From: Deltaproteobacteria bacterium
GTDB taxonomy: Bacteria > Myxococcota_A > UBA9160 > SZUA-336
Reading direction: 5' to 3'
NCBI GenBank assembly: GCA_029261925.1
Contig: JAJDAJ010000068.1
Span: 38,150 to 102,149, forward strand
Length of the DNA: 64,000 nucleotides
The notes beneath the pieces were generated by a model. It searched no databases and was not told the origin of the DNA. It worked only from the letters and a program-made list of their open reading frames with translations. Positions 34,589 to 42,851 of this stretch are shown in pieces (position 1 is the stretch's first letter; every line of letters starts with the position of its first letter). Made by a program: the position numbers and the translations under genes.

Positions 34589-35362
34589 ATGGACGACCTG
34601 CTGGGCCTGCGAGACCGCGTGGCGCTGGTCGCGGGCGCGGGACGGGGAATCGCGCGCAGCTCGGCTCTGCTCCTGGCGCGCGCCGGCTGCCACGTCTCGC
34701 TGCTCGACATCGACGACGCCCAGGCGAAGGCGCTCGCCGACGAGGTCCGCGAGCTGGGGCGGGAGGCGATTGCCCTGCACGCCGACGTGACCGTGGCCGG
34801 CGAGGCCGCGGACGCGGTCGCGCGCACCGTCGAGGCGCTCGGGCGCGTCGACGTGGTCGCGAACATCGTCGGCCGCGCGACCTTCGCGCCGCTGCTCGAG
34901 ATGGACTCGAGCGCATGGCACGACGACCTGCGCGACAATCTGGTGCAGAACTTCAACGTGGCGCGGCCCGCCGCGGCGCGCATGATCGAGCAGGGAGGGG
35001 GCGGCAGCATCGTCGCCATCTCGTCGGTCAGCGGCCTGTTCGCGGCGCCGAACCACGCCGCCTACGGCGCGGCGAAGGCCGGACTGATCGCACTGGTGAA
35101 GTCGATGGCGCAGGAGTGGGCGACCCACGACATCCGCGTCAACGCCATCGCGCCGGGCGGCGTGCGCACCGAGCGCTTCCAGGCGCTGGTCGACGAGGGA
35201 ACGACCGCCCCCGATCCCGACACGATGGCGCGCCTGTGCGAGCCCGACGACATCGGCGGCGCCGTTCTGATGCTCTCGTCGGTCCTCGCGCGCCGCGTCA
35301 CCGGGCAGACGCTGGTCGTCGACGGGGGCTCGTCGACGCGCGACCCCTTCGGCCTCGCCTGA
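34589..35362 (+). CDS. short-chain dehydrogenase/reductase (SDR)
   Basis: A 257-residue SDR with a slightly altered glycine motif, AGAGRGIARSS, acidic LLDIDD after beta2 (favours NAD), NIVGRA in the NNAG position, and catalytic ISSVSG and YGAAKAG. ATG 34589 is chosen; GTG 34580 immediately after the previous stop is an alternative that would add three residues. Coupled to the phosphotriesterase-like gene. Convergent with the amidohydrolase gene, 6 bp away. Confidence 0.87.
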   Translation: MDDLLGLRDRVALVAGAGRGIARSSALLLARAGCHVSLLDIDDAQAKALADEVRELGREAIALHADVTVAGEAADAVARTVEALGRVDVVANIVGRATFAPLLEMDSSAWHDDLRDNLVQNFNVARPAAARMIEQGGGGSIVAISSVSGLFAAPNHAAYGAAKAGLIALVKSMAQEWATHDIRVNAIAPGGVRTERFQALVDEGTTAPDPDTMARLCEPDDIGGAVLMLSSVLARRVTGQTLVVDGGSSTRDPFGLA

Positions 35363-35368
35363 GCGGAG

Positions 35369-36511
35369 CTACGCCGACGCGAAGCCGTACATGCGCGCGG
35401 CGTTGTCGTACAGGATCTTGCGCCGGGCGTCCTCGGACAGGCCGCCGAGCTGGTGCGCGATCAGCTCCTGCGAGTCGGGCCAGGTGCCGTCGGGGTGAGG
35501 GAAGTCGGCGCCCCACATCAGCGTCTCGGCACCGAGGCGCTCGATGTTGTCGATCCCGGTCTGGTCGTCCTGGAAGGTGGCCGCCATCTGCCGGCGCCAG
35601 TACTCGCTGGGCAGCAGGCGCAGGCCCGCGTCCTTGAACTGGTCCCACTCCGTGTCCATGCGCTCGAGCGCGTAGGGAATCCAGCCGATGCCCGACTCGC
35701 CGAGGATCACGCGCAGCTCCGGATGGCGCTCGAGCGCCCCCGACCACATCACCTCGGCCAGCACCTCGAGCATGCCGATCTGGAACGCGGTCGTCTTCGT
35801 CGCGGCGAAGCGCCGGAAGTGCAGGCGGTTCGAGGCGTCGAGCCAGCGATCGTCGACGGGACCCCCGATCGAATGCAGGTGGATCGGCACGCCGCACTCG
35901 GCTCCGGCGCGCCAGATCGGCTCCCACTGCTCGTGCCAGAGCGGCACCATCCCGTGCTCGAGGCTCAGCTCGGCGCCCTTCAGCCCCAGCTCGCCGCAGC
36001 GGCGAACCTCGGCGGCGGCCTGCTCGGGCGTGCCCGACAGGCAGCCGATGCCCGCGAAGCGACCCGGGAGCTTGCGGCAGAAGTCGGCGATGAAGTCGTT
36101 GTAAACGCGCACCACGACCTCGGCGGCCTCGGGATCACCGAGACCCTCGGCGACCAGCAGGATCCCGTAGATGACCTCGCCGGCGAGCCCGTCGCGCTCG
36201 AGATCCTTGGCGCGCAGCTCGGGGATGGTCGTGCGCATGATGCCGCGCGCCTGGTCGGCGTACAGGCCCTCGGCCGCCATCGCCTCGATGCGCGGACTGG
36301 TGTGCTTCTCGAGCGGCGAGCCGTGCGGACCCACGCCGCCCACGTGCCCCAGGTACCTGCCGTCGCCCACGACCCAGACGCGCGCGCCGTCCTGCTCCAC
36401 CACGTGGGGCACGCGCTGGCGCAGGTGCGCCGGCGCCGAGTCGGTGAACAGGGCCTCGGGCAGGCAGGGCAGATCGATGTGGCCATCCGCCGAGATCACG
36501 GGTCCGGGCAT
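35369..36511 (-). CDS. amidohydrolase-2 family metal hydrolase/decarboxylase
   Basis: A 380-residue member of the ACMSD-like amidohydrolase_2 family (PF04909). Metal-site elements: SADGHID at the N-terminus, IHLHSIGG in the middle, and WGADFPHPDGTWP with the conserved Asp near the C-terminus; VILGESGIGWIPY is the typical strand 5 segment. The Glu usually found after DxH (DxHxxE) is absent here (DGHIDLP). Family reactions are decarboxylation or hydrolysis of C-C/ester bonds. Downstream of the thiolase/DUF35 pair on the same strand (49-bp gap), so probably in the same pathway. Confidence 0.87.
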   Translation of the reverse strand: MPGPVISADGHIDLPCLPEALFTDSAPAHLRQRVPHVVEQDGARVWVVGDGRYLGHVGGVGPHGSPLEKHTSPRIEAMAAEGLYADQARGIMRTTIPELRAKDLERDGLAGEVIYGILLVAEGLGDPEAAEVVVRVYNDFIADFCRKLPGRFAGIGCLSGTPEQAAAEVRRCGELGLKGAELSLEHGMVPLWHEQWEPIWRAGAECGVPIHLHSIGGPVDDRWLDASNRLHFRRFAATKTTAFQIGMLEVLAEVMWSGALERHPELRVILGESGIGWIPYALERMDTEWDQFKDAGLRLLPSEYWRRQMAATFQDDQTGIDNIERLGAETLMWGADFPHPDGTWPDSQELIAHQLGGLSEDARRKILYDNAARMYGFASA

Positions 36512-36560
36512 GCGCTTCGCCTCCGGGCTGCGGGGAATCGTCCGTGCCCGGATTGTACGG

Positions 36561-37079
36561 TCAGGTGCCCGCGTAGCGCCACGGCTGCGGCTGGTCGGCG
36601 TCCTCGTCGACGGTCCAGTGCGGCATGGCGAACCCCTCCCCCACGTCCACGAAGACCACGCGCACACGCGTTCCGATGCCCACGGAGCGCACCTGCTCCG
36701 CCGGTGCCAGCTGACCATCCCGGGTCACGAGGTTACCCAGAACGCGCAGGGCCTCGTGCTCGGTCGGCTGTCCGCGCTGCTCGTCCAGCTCGACGAGCAG
36801 CAGCAGGTAGGGGAGCTGCTCCCGATGGGCCGGCAGGATCGCGTGATGCACCTCGGAGTACGACATCACGGTGCCCCGCCCCTCGACCGCATCCCAGGTG
36901 TACTCGGGCGTGCCGTCCCACGGGCTTCCCGTGCCCGGCGGGTACGAGAGCATGCCGTTGCTCTTCCAGCGCTGGAGCCGCAGCTCGTGGCGACCGCAGT
37001 GCTCGAAGAACTCCAGGTTCTGCGGGTCGGTCTCGTCGATCCGCAGCCCCATCCCCAGCCAGCTTCCCTCGAGAGCCAT
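36561..37079 (-). CDS. DUF35 OB-fold protein, partner of thiolase-like protein
   Basis: A 172-residue OB-fold protein of the DUF35 type: RHELRLQRWKSNGMLSYPPG, then the OB strands GRGTVMSYSEVHHAI and YLLLLVELDEQRG and VRVVFVDVGEG. DUF35 proteins usually start with a four-Cys zinc ribbon; here only one Cys (HCGRH) remains, so no zinc finger is expected. Such proteins pair with SCP-x-type thiolases and form aldolase complexes such as Ltp2-ChsH2 in steroid side-chain degradation. The gene begins 11 bp after the thiolase-like gene, supporting a complex. Confidence 0.82.
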   Translation of the reverse strand: MALEGSWLGMGLRIDETDPQNLEFFEHCGRHELRLQRWKSNGMLSYPPGTGSPWDGTPEYTWDAVEGRGTVMSYSEVHHAILPAHREQLPYLLLLVELDEQRGQPTEHEALRVLGNLVTRDGQLAPAEQVRSVGIGTRVRVVFVDVGEGFAMPHWTVDEDADQPQPWRYAGT

Positions 37080-37090
37080 CTCGCGCCTTC

Positions 37091-38335
37091 CTATCCGCGC
37101 CGCATGACCAGCGCCGAGCCCAGGCCGGGCATGCCCCAGCCGAGGTTCGCGCTGATCTCGGCGTCTCGTACCTGCCGGCAGCCACCCTCGCTGTGATCGT
37201 AGGTGTGCTGCCGGCGTCCATCCGGCCCGACCGGGCAGTAGTCGTCGGCATCGTGCCGCAGCTGCCTCACGTTCTCGACCACCATGTTGACCCCGTGCGT
37301 GTAGCCCTCGCAGAGGTGGCCGCCCGCGGTGTTGTTCGGCCGCCTGCCGCCGAGGCCGATCGTGCCGTTGCTCACGTAGTCGCCGCCCTCCCCCTTCTTG
37401 CAGAAGCCGTAGTCCTCGAGCTGCAGAAGCGTGGTGAAGGTGAACGCGTCGTACGAGCCGGTGAGGTCCACGTCCTCGGGCCCGACGCCCGCGTTGGGCC
37501 AGAGAATGTCCTTGGCGTAGTAGCCAGCGACGCGGGTGATCGGCCCGTGCTGGTAGTGGTTGTCCATGCGCGGCTTGTTGCAGCGCCCCACGACCGACAG
37601 GATGCGGGCCGGCGTGTGTCGCAGGTCCGCCGCGCGCTCGGCCGTGGTCACGATCAGGCAGGTGGCGTTGTCGGTCTCGACGCAGCAGTCGAGCAGGTGC
37701 AGCGGGTGGACGATCACGCGGCTCGAGAGCACGTCGTCCACGGTGACCCGCTGGCTGTAGTACGCCTTGGGGTTGTTCGAGGCCGCGTGCGAGTGGAACA
37801 CCTTGACGTGCGCCACCTGCTCGGGCGTGGTGCCGAACTCGTACATGTGCCGCATGAAGGTGTGCGAGAAGATCTGGGCCGGGCTGGTCATGCCGTAGGC
37901 CGTGGTGAACAGACCGTCGCCCGAGATCTGCATCGGGCCACGGCCACTCCCGCCCATGCGAACACCGGTGGCGCCGTTCATCGAGCGGAAGATCGCCACG
38001 GTCTTGCACATCCCCGCCTCGATCGCGCCCATGGCCAGACCGATCAGCGCCTCGATGCTCGAGCCACCCCCGATCACGTCCATGTAGAAGTCGAGCCGGA
38101 GGCCGAGGTCGGCTCCGACGGTGGGCGACATGGTCGAGTCCATCACCGAGTACGACATCATGCCGTCGACGTCGGCCGGCCCGAGGCCGGCGTCCTGCAT
38201 GGCGTTGCGCACCGCATCCACGGCCATGTGCCGCGTGGTGCGCCCGCTCCTGCGCGTGTAGGGCGTCTCGCCCACCCCGACGATCGCGTAGCGATCGCGC
38301 AGGTGGCGTCCCGAGGTCGTTTCCATCTCTGCCAC
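37091..38335 (-). CDS. thiolase-fold protein of SCP-x/Ltp2 type
   Basis: A 414-residue thiolase-superfamily protein: YAIVGVGETPYTRRSGRTTRHMAVDAV as two blocks, DVDGMMSYSVMD, and the C-terminal NTAGGHLCEGYTHG. The nucleophilic Cys that thiolases carry in the segment after beta3 is replaced: the region reads MDVIGGGSSIEAL. That loss is typical of the Ltp2-like retro-aldolases, where a conserved Tyr acts; GSYDAFTFTTLLQLEDYG around residue 310 supplies Tyr candidates. With the DUF35 protein behind it, cleavage of a beta-hydroxyacyl-CoA side chain is the best guess. A minus-strand TAGAAT at 38365-38370 may be the promoter. Confidence 0.85.
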   Translation of the reverse strand: MAEMETTSGRHLRDRYAIVGVGETPYTRRSGRTTRHMAVDAVRNAMQDAGLGPADVDGMMSYSVMDSTMSPTVGADLGLRLDFYMDVIGGGSSIEALIGLAMGAIEAGMCKTVAIFRSMNGATGVRMGGSGRGPMQISGDGLFTTAYGMTSPAQIFSHTFMRHMYEFGTTPEQVAHVKVFHSHAASNNPKAYYSQRVTVDDVLSSRVIVHPLHLLDCCVETDNATCLIVTTAERAADLRHTPARILSVVGRCNKPRMDNHYQHGPITRVAGYYAKDILWPNAGVGPEDVDLTGSYDAFTFTTLLQLEDYGFCKKGEGGDYVSNGTIGLGGRRPNNTAGGHLCEGYTHGVNMVVENVRQLRHDADDYCPVGPDGRRQHTYDHSEGGCRQVRDAEISANLGWGMPGLGSALVMRRG

Positions 38336-38364
38336 CGGTCTCCCCCGTGCTCTGGCCCGCGTAT

Positions 38365-38374
38365 TCTATGCTGT
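38365..38374. promoter_or_regulatory. overlapping divergent -10 boxes
   Basis: Within the 138-bp gap 38336-38473, TAGAAT reads toward the thiolase gene and TATGCT (38369-38374) toward the dehydrogenase gene. The two share bases, so only one polymerase could occupy the site at a time. Confidence 0.4.
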
Positions 38375-38473
38375 CGCGGGTGTCGGAGTCAGGACGCCGC
38401 GGGTAGCGGGCATGCCGACCGGTCGCCGGCCTCCGGGACGCGGTCGGGCATCGAGATCGAGGGGAGGAGAGCC

Positions 38474-39343
38474 ATGCTCCGATCGGGTCTGATCGGCCTG
38501 GGCAAGATCGGAACGCCGATGGCGCACCGGATCCTCGACGCGGGATTCTCCCTGGCAGTGCGGGACGTGCGCGAGCAGGCCGTGGAGCCCCTCGCGGCCC
38601 GCGGCGCCCGGGCCTGCGGATCCCCGGCGGACGTCGCGCGGAACGCCGACGTGATCTGCGTGGTCGTTCTCGACGATGCGCAGGTGACGGAGGTGGTCCT
38701 GGGCCCCGCAGGGATCTCGGAGGGCGCGTCACCCGGGCTGGTCGTCTGCGTGTGCAGCACGGTCCGTGAGTCGACGATCCTCGAGCTCGACCGGGCCCTC
38801 CGCGGGCGGGACGTTCACGTGATCGATGCCGGCGTCGCGGGCGGCTACACCAGCGCCGAGTCCGGAACGCTGGTGACCACGGTCGGCGGGGATCGCGCGC
38901 ATCTCGACCGCACGGCCCCGGTCCTCCGGAGCTTCTCCAGGGAGGTGGTTCACGCGGGCGCGCTCGGCGCGGGGATGCGCCTCAAGCTGATCAAGAACCT
39001 GATCAGCTACCTCGCGATGAGCGCCGGCCACGAGGGCATGCTGCTCGCCGAGGCGGCCGGGATCGATCCGGCGACCGTCCGCCACGTGGTCGAGCAGACC
39101 GATCTGGTGGAGCAGTTCTTTCACATGGCCCTGAGCCGCCCCTGCTCTCGTCGCCTCGGACCCGATGCTCCGGAGGCCGAGCGAGAGCACGCGATCCACT
39201 TCGCGGGCGTCGCGCGCAAGGACATCGCCGCGATCGAGGATCTCGGGCGCCAGCTCGGCATCGAGCTCCCGCACGCGCGAACGGCGCGCGAGAACGCGGG
39301 GCGCCTGTTCCTGGCGCCCGACGACGAGGGCGGAGCGCCGTAG
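38474..39343 (+). CDS. NAD(P)-dependent beta-hydroxyacid dehydrogenase (HIBADH family)
   Basis: A 289-residue 3-hydroxyisobutyrate dehydrogenase-like protein. N-terminal Rossmann motif GLIGLGKIGTPMAHRIL, substrate-binding DAGVAGGYTSAESGTL, and catalytic Lys in GMRLKLIKNLISY (the family Kxx(N) helix). The reaction is oxidation of a beta-hydroxyacid to a semialdehyde or reduction of a short keto-acid. A ggggaggaga ribosome site precedes ATG 38474. Divergent from the thiolase gene, which suggests co-regulation through the shared promoter region. Confidence 0.9.
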   Translation: MLRSGLIGLGKIGTPMAHRILDAGFSLAVRDVREQAVEPLAARGARACGSPADVARNADVICVVVLDDAQVTEVVLGPAGISEGASPGLVVCVCSTVRESTILELDRALRGRDVHVIDAGVAGGYTSAESGTLVTTVGGDRAHLDRTAPVLRSFSREVVHAGALGAGMRLKLIKNLISYLAMSAGHEGMLLAEAAGIDPATVRHVVEQTDLVEQFFHMALSRPCSRRLGPDAPEAEREHAIHFAGVARKDIAAIEDLGRQLGIELPHARTARENAGRLFLAPDDEGGAP

Positions 39344-39348
39344 GGGAC

Positions 39349-39368
39349 GGGCCGCCGGGACGCGGCCC
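39349..39368. terminator. hairpin between convergent genes
   Basis: Perfect 7-bp stem GGGCCGC / GCGGCCC with a 6-nt loop, lying in the 34-bp gap between convergent stops. Symmetric, so it could serve both strands; no T tract. Confidence 0.4.
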
Positions 39369-39377
39369 CGGCTCCGC

Positions 39378-40844
39378 TCAGAACGCGAGCCGCACGCCCA
39401 GCAGGCCGCCGTAGCTCCAGTCGCCGTGGGCACGACCGAAGGCCCGTCCGGCCCGGAAGGCCGAGAGCTGCAGCTCGAGCTCGAGGCGCTCCCACTCCTC
39501 GATCGCCAGCAGCAGATCGATGCCGTGGCCCAGATCGCGGTGCCGGCCGTCCAGCGTGGCCTCGATGCGCGCGTCGCGCAGCGCATCGGCGCGCTCGACC
39601 AGGCGGTAGTGGTGGTACACGAGGTCGAGCGAGCTCGAGCGCAGCAGCGAGCGACCCGCGCCCAGCGTCCACACCTCCAGGTTCGACAGCTCGGGCGCCA
39701 GCGCCAGGCCGTAGTGCGCGAAGCCCTCCACGCCGCCGAAGCCGGCCTCGTTCGCGTGCAGCCCCGACTGCCGGAAGGCGCGGTCGGTACCCTCGTCGGG
39801 GCTCGCGTCGCCCGAGCCCCGCGCGTAGCCAGCGAAGACGCGCGGCTCGCCGGAGCCGGGCCGGATCCAGCTCAGACCGGCGTCGAGCGCGGCGCCGCGC
39901 ACGTCGCGCCGGCTCACCGCATCGACGCGGCTGCGGCGGCTGGAGATCGCATCGAGGTCGGCCAGGCGCTCGGTACCGCGCACACGAGCCACGTCGAGCC
40001 AGTAGCCCACGATGTGCTGCGAGCTCAGCCGGGCGGCGCCCATCAGGCGTGCGCCGAGCCAGGTGAGCCGCGCGTCGGAGTCGTCCTCGCGCTCGATGCG
40101 CCGCACCTGGCCCACGCGCTCGCGCGAGGAGCGGTCTCGCTGGTGCAGCGCGAAGAGCACGAGCTCGTGGTGGCGGCCCCAGTCCCACGCGACCTCGCCG
40201 ATCAGGCGCAGCACGCGATCGTGCTCGGGAGCGATCCAGGGCCGGTCGGAGCGCTCGGGAGCGAGCTCGCGGGCGAGCGCCACGATCACGTCGAGATCGG
40301 GCGCCTCGTACTGCAGGCGCAGCGCGTCGAGGTCGGTGTCCCACCACCAGCGGCGCTCGTCCTCGAAGTTGAGGCGCCCGGCATCCACGCTGATCCCCGA
40401 GCCCCCGATGTCCTCGCTGTAGAGCCAGAGCTCGCCGCGCTCGATGAAGAGATCCGAGACCTCCTCGAAGCTTCCGGAGAGCAGGTCCTCCTCCATGATC
40501 AGACGCACCTGCGCGAGCATCGAGAGCCGCGGGCCGAGGCTGTAGAAGACCTCGGCCTCGATGCCCTGTCCCAGGAAGAGCTGGTCGCGCTCCCCGGCGG
40601 GATCGCCGACCACGCGCCGGCGCAGGAGGTCCAGGACGACCTCGTACTCGCCGCTCAGGGTCAGCAGGTTCCCACCGACCTGCGTGCTCCAGGGCTCCGC
40701 GGGCCTGCGCTGGTCCTCGCGCTGGGTCAGGCGCTCGCGCAGGTCGTTCAGCTCCTCGACGGAGGGCTCCTCCGCCAGCACCGCGGCGGGTGCGGCCTGG
40801 AGCAGCAGGAGCAGGAGCGCGCGCGCCGCGCAGCGAGGCAGCAT
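39378..40844 (-). CDS. alginate-export-family outer-membrane beta-barrel
   Basis: A 488-residue protein with a signal peptide (ALLLLLLQAAPAAVLA, cleavage near residue 24) followed by a long run of alternating-polarity strands and a C-terminal aromatic strand ending GLLGVRLAF, the usual outer-membrane assembly signal. The strand pattern with GRLNFEDERRWWWDTDLDALRLQYEA in two blocks is characteristic of the alginate_exp (AlgE-like) family, which forms a passive barrel; in environmental bacteria these occur without alginate genes and probably carry other solutes. Lies 54 bp downstream of the membrane LuxR-type gene on the same strand, so it is a plausible target or co-transcribed partner. Confidence 0.82.
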   Translation of the reverse strand: MLPRCAARALLLLLLQAAPAAVLAEEPSVEELNDLRERLTQREDQRRPAEPWSTQVGGNLLTLSGEYEVVLDLLRRRVVGDPAGERDQLFLGQGIEAEVFYSLGPRLSMLAQVRLIMEEDLLSGSFEEVSDLFIERGELWLYSEDIGGSGISVDAGRLNFEDERRWWWDTDLDALRLQYEAPDLDVIVALARELAPERSDRPWIAPEHDRVLRLIGEVAWDWGRHHELVLFALHQRDRSSRERVGQVRRIEREDDSDARLTWLGARLMGAARLSSQHIVGYWLDVARVRGTERLADLDAISSRRSRVDAVSRRDVRGAALDAGLSWIRPGSGEPRVFAGYARGSGDASPDEGTDRAFRQSGLHANEAGFGGVEGFAHYGLALAPELSNLEVWTLGAGRSLLRSSSLDLVYHHYRLVERADALRDARIEATLDGRHRDLGHGIDLLLAIEEWERLELELQLSAFRAGRAFGRAHGDWSYGGLLGVRLAF

Positions 40845-40898
40845 GGCCGCCCAGGATCGACCGTCCGCGCCCGCATTTCCAGCCCGCGACCTGCGGGC

Positions 40899-41435
40899 CT
40901 ACTGGATGCCCTCGATCGGAGCGAGCAGGTCCTCGAGGAAGAACGCCGAGAGGGCGGCCCGGCCGGTCAGACCGGCCTTGGCGTAGATCGAGCGCGCCTG
41001 CTCGCGCACGGTGCGCTCGCTGACCGCGCGCACCGTGGCGATCTCGCGGTGGCTGAGACCCTTGAGCAGCAGCAGCGCGACCTCGCGCTCGGCCTCGGTC
41101 AGGTTCCAGCGCGAGAACTGCGTCTCGATGGCCTCGCCCAGCCCGCTGAGCAGTCCGCGGGCCTCGTTGCGCCAGCGCTGGCCCTGCGCGCGCGCCAGCT
41201 CGAGGTCGCGGATGATCTTGACGTGTTCCTCGCGCTGGCGCGCGGTCACGCGCACGAGCAGCACGACCCCGACGCTGGTCAGCACGATCGGCAGGATGTC
41301 GACCAGCTCGAGCAGCAGCTCGAGCGGGGAGATGTCGGGCTCCTCGACCAGCTCCAGCCCGAGGAGCAGGCCCACGCCCAGGACCATCGCGATGATGGCC
41401 CAGATGCGCGTCCGGGGATCGATCCACTCGTTCAT
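40899..41435 (-). CDS. membrane-tethered LuxR-type HTH regulator
   Basis: A 178-residue protein with two N-terminal transmembrane helices (IWAIIAMVLGVGLLLGLEL, about 11-29, and a second around 45-63), a short coiled linker (HVKIIRDLELARAQGQRWRNEAR) and a C-terminal LuxR/GerE HTH domain (LTEAEREVALLLLKGLSHREIATVRAVSERTVREQ in two blocks, about 113-148). There is no receiver or ligand-binding domain, so the regulator seems to act while anchored in the inner membrane. It is the only DNA-binding regulator recognised in the window. An aggag site precedes the ATG, and an 18-bp palindrome lies 20 bp upstream, a candidate operator. Confidence 0.85.
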   Translation of the reverse strand: MNEWIDPRTRIWAIIAMVLGVGLLLGLELVEEPDISPLELLLELVDILPIVLTSVGVVLLVRVTARQREEHVKIIRDLELARAQGQRWRNEARGLLSGLGEAIETQFSRWNLTEAEREVALLLLKGLSHREIATVRAVSERTVREQARSIYAKAGLTGRAALSAFFLEDLLAPIEGIQ

Positions 41436-41454
41436 CTCGTACTCCTACGTTACT

Positions 41455-41472
41455 CGAGGGCCGCGGCCCTCG
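41455..41472 (-). promoter_or_regulatory. 18-bp perfect palindrome upstream of the LuxR-type gene
   Basis: CGAGGGCC followed by GC and its mirror GGCCCTCG, centred at 41463/41464 and 20 bp before ATG 41435. Size and symmetry fit a LuxR-family box; it could also form a hairpin in any transcript arriving from the upstream gene. Confidence 0.45.
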
Positions 41473-41497
41473 CCCCACTCAGGCGAGGACCGCGGCC

Positions 41498-41518
41498 GGC
41501 ACCGGACCGTCCGGTGCC
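41498..41518 (-). terminator. strong hairpin after the secreted-protein gene
   Basis: GGCACCGGA / TCCGGTGCC, a perfect 9-bp stem with a 3-nt loop, 8 bp past the stop of the 41527-42576 gene. No T tract, but stable enough to act as a terminator or 3' end protector. Confidence 0.5.
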
Positions 41519-41526
41519 CGGGGAGC

Positions 41527-42576
41527 TCAGGGCTCGGGAAGGTCATCGCACCTCGGGTCGAAGCTGCAGGCGACCAGCTGCACGATGTCGCCCGACTCCG
41601 GATCCACCTCGAGGAAGGCCCCGAGGCCGCGGGCGTAGTACTTGCGCTCGAAGGCATCCGGCGAGATCGGCGTGAAGTCCCGGGTCACCACGCAGTCGCC
41701 TGCCGCGCAGAGCAGCTCCGCGAGCTCCTGCGGGACGTGCTCGTCGAGCTCCGGATCCTCGCCGTGGCGGTAGCTGCTCGAGAGCACCATGGCCACGTCC
41801 TCGGCACTGCTCGCGGCCCACTCCTGGCGGTAGATCTGGCCCGGGGAGGGGTCGCCGGGGAAGAGCGTGCCGGACTTCGCGCCGTCACGTCCCGCCTTCC
41901 ACGACCCTTCCAGGTCCACCAGCTCGGCGCCCTCTCCGTCGATGATCTCGTAGTTGCGCGCGATCTCACCGAAGTAGTCCACCGTGCCGTCGCGGCGCAG
42001 GGCGAGCCAGTCGTCCGTGTCCTCGACCAGGTCGCCGTCCTCGTCCACGACGTCCCGGACCACCAGGCAGGTCACGCCCTGGATCTGCTTGGTCGGCCCC
42101 GGCACGCGGACGGTGATGGTCTCGTCCCCGCCCACGTACACCCACTCGTTGCCCACCGCGAGCGGGTACCAGGGGTTCGGGCGGGTCGGGCTGGCGGGGT
42201 CCGGCTGGAAGTCGAGCGGATCGACGTCCGGGTCATAGCGGGCCTCGCCGAGCTGCCCGCAGAGCTCCGCGCGCGCCTGGCGCTGCTCGAGGCAGAGGGT
42301 CCAGGCAGCCCAGTTCTCGCTCCAGGAGTCCGCAAAGCACTCCCGGCGCTCGGCGCGGTCGGACACGTTGGTGCAGATCGCCCGCGCCGTGTACAGGTCG
42401 TCGCGGCCGCCGGCCAGGCAGCCCAGGAGCTGGCTCCGGGCCGTATCGGAGCAGGCTCCGCCCCTCGCCCCGGCGGCGCCCGCACTCCCCAGGAGCAGCA
42501 GCGCCAGCGCGACGGCCATCCCGCCGCGTGCCCGGGCCCCGCTCCCGCCCTCGTTCCTCGTGATTCGAATCGACAT
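41527..42576 (-). CDS. secreted protein of unknown function
   Basis: A 349-residue exported protein. GMAVALALLLLGSAGAAGARG is a signal peptide; the mature N-terminus is a Cys-containing helical region (CSDTARSQLLGCL ... ICTNVSDRAERREC ... CLEQRQARAELC, six Cys in about 75 residues, likely disulphides). The larger part is a beta-rich domain with NPWYPLAVGNEWVYVGGDETI, TKQIQGVTCLVVRDVV, LVEDTDDWLALRRDGTVDYFGE and VDLEGSWKAGRDGAKSG, a pattern I have seen in many uncharacterised bacterial proteins. ATG 42576 is chosen for its aggag site; an in-frame start at 42597 is possible. Its upstream region carries a tandem repeat. Function unknown. Confidence 0.75.
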   Translation of the reverse strand: MSIRITRNEGGSGARARGGMAVALALLLLGSAGAAGARGGACSDTARSQLLGCLAGGRDDLYTARAICTNVSDRAERRECFADSWSENWAAWTLCLEQRQARAELCGQLGEARYDPDVDPLDFQPDPASPTRPNPWYPLAVGNEWVYVGGDETITVRVPGPTKQIQGVTCLVVRDVVDEDGDLVEDTDDWLALRRDGTVDYFGEIARNYEIIDGEGAELVDLEGSWKAGRDGAKSGTLFPGDPSPGQIYRQEWAASSAEDVAMVLSSSYRHGEDPELDEHVPQELAELLCAAGDCVVTRDFTPISPDAFERKYYARGLGAFLEVDPESGDIVQLVACSFDPRCDDLPEP

Positions 42577-42678
42577 CTCCGCTCTCCTGGTCCGCACCCG
42601 CGCCCCGACGCCGCGAACACCGCGGCAGGGGACCCGGGCTGGTTCCAGGCGACGCTACGGCCGCACGCCGGGCGCGAA

Positions 42679-42753
42679 CATCGGAGCGATGACATAGGCG
42701 CACGTCTGCGGGTGAGCGGCCATTGGCGCTTTGACGTAGGACGCGGCTGCGGG
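42679..42753. repeat. two-copy 42-bp-period direct repeat in promoter region
   Basis: Two related ~33-bp blocks begin at 42679 (catcggagcgatgacatagg) and 42721 (cattggcgctttgacgtagg), each followed by ctgcggg. Period 42 bp equals about four helical turns. Located 103-177 bp upstream of the secreted-protein start and 106 bp upstream of the transglutaminase start. Likely operator sites for a shared activator. Confidence 0.5.
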
Positions 42754-42845
42754 CGCCGGAACGCCGTCGCCGCGATCGACGGCGCTGCCCGGGCATGCCC
42801 GGCCTCGCCGACGCCGGTCCGCGGCACGCCGGCCCGTGCAGCGTG

Positions 42846-42851
42846 TAAGCT
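42846..42851 (+). promoter_or_regulatory. -10 box of the transglutaminase-like gene
   Basis: TAAGCT followed by gccggcg and ATG 42859 (7 nt). The 282-bp divergent region also holds a 14-bp palindrome at 42789-42802. Confidence 0.45.

Noticed and set aside
38382..38492. Leaderless short frame after TATGCT (GTG 38382, 36 codons)
   Set aside because: Box-to-GTG spacing is right (7 nt), but the frame overlaps the dehydrogenase start, its translation is Arg/Gly-rich without features, and the dehydrogenase has a better ribosome site.
35453..39343. A 1296-codon plus-strand open frame
   Set aside because: Most of it is antisense to the amidohydrolase, DUF35 and thiolase genes and has no family motif; only its last part (from 38474) is the real dehydrogenase. 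High GC leaves few stops in such frames.
39378..40844. Alginate biosynthesis locus
   Set aside because: Only the barrel is present; no alg genes nearby, so the family name does not show alginate export.
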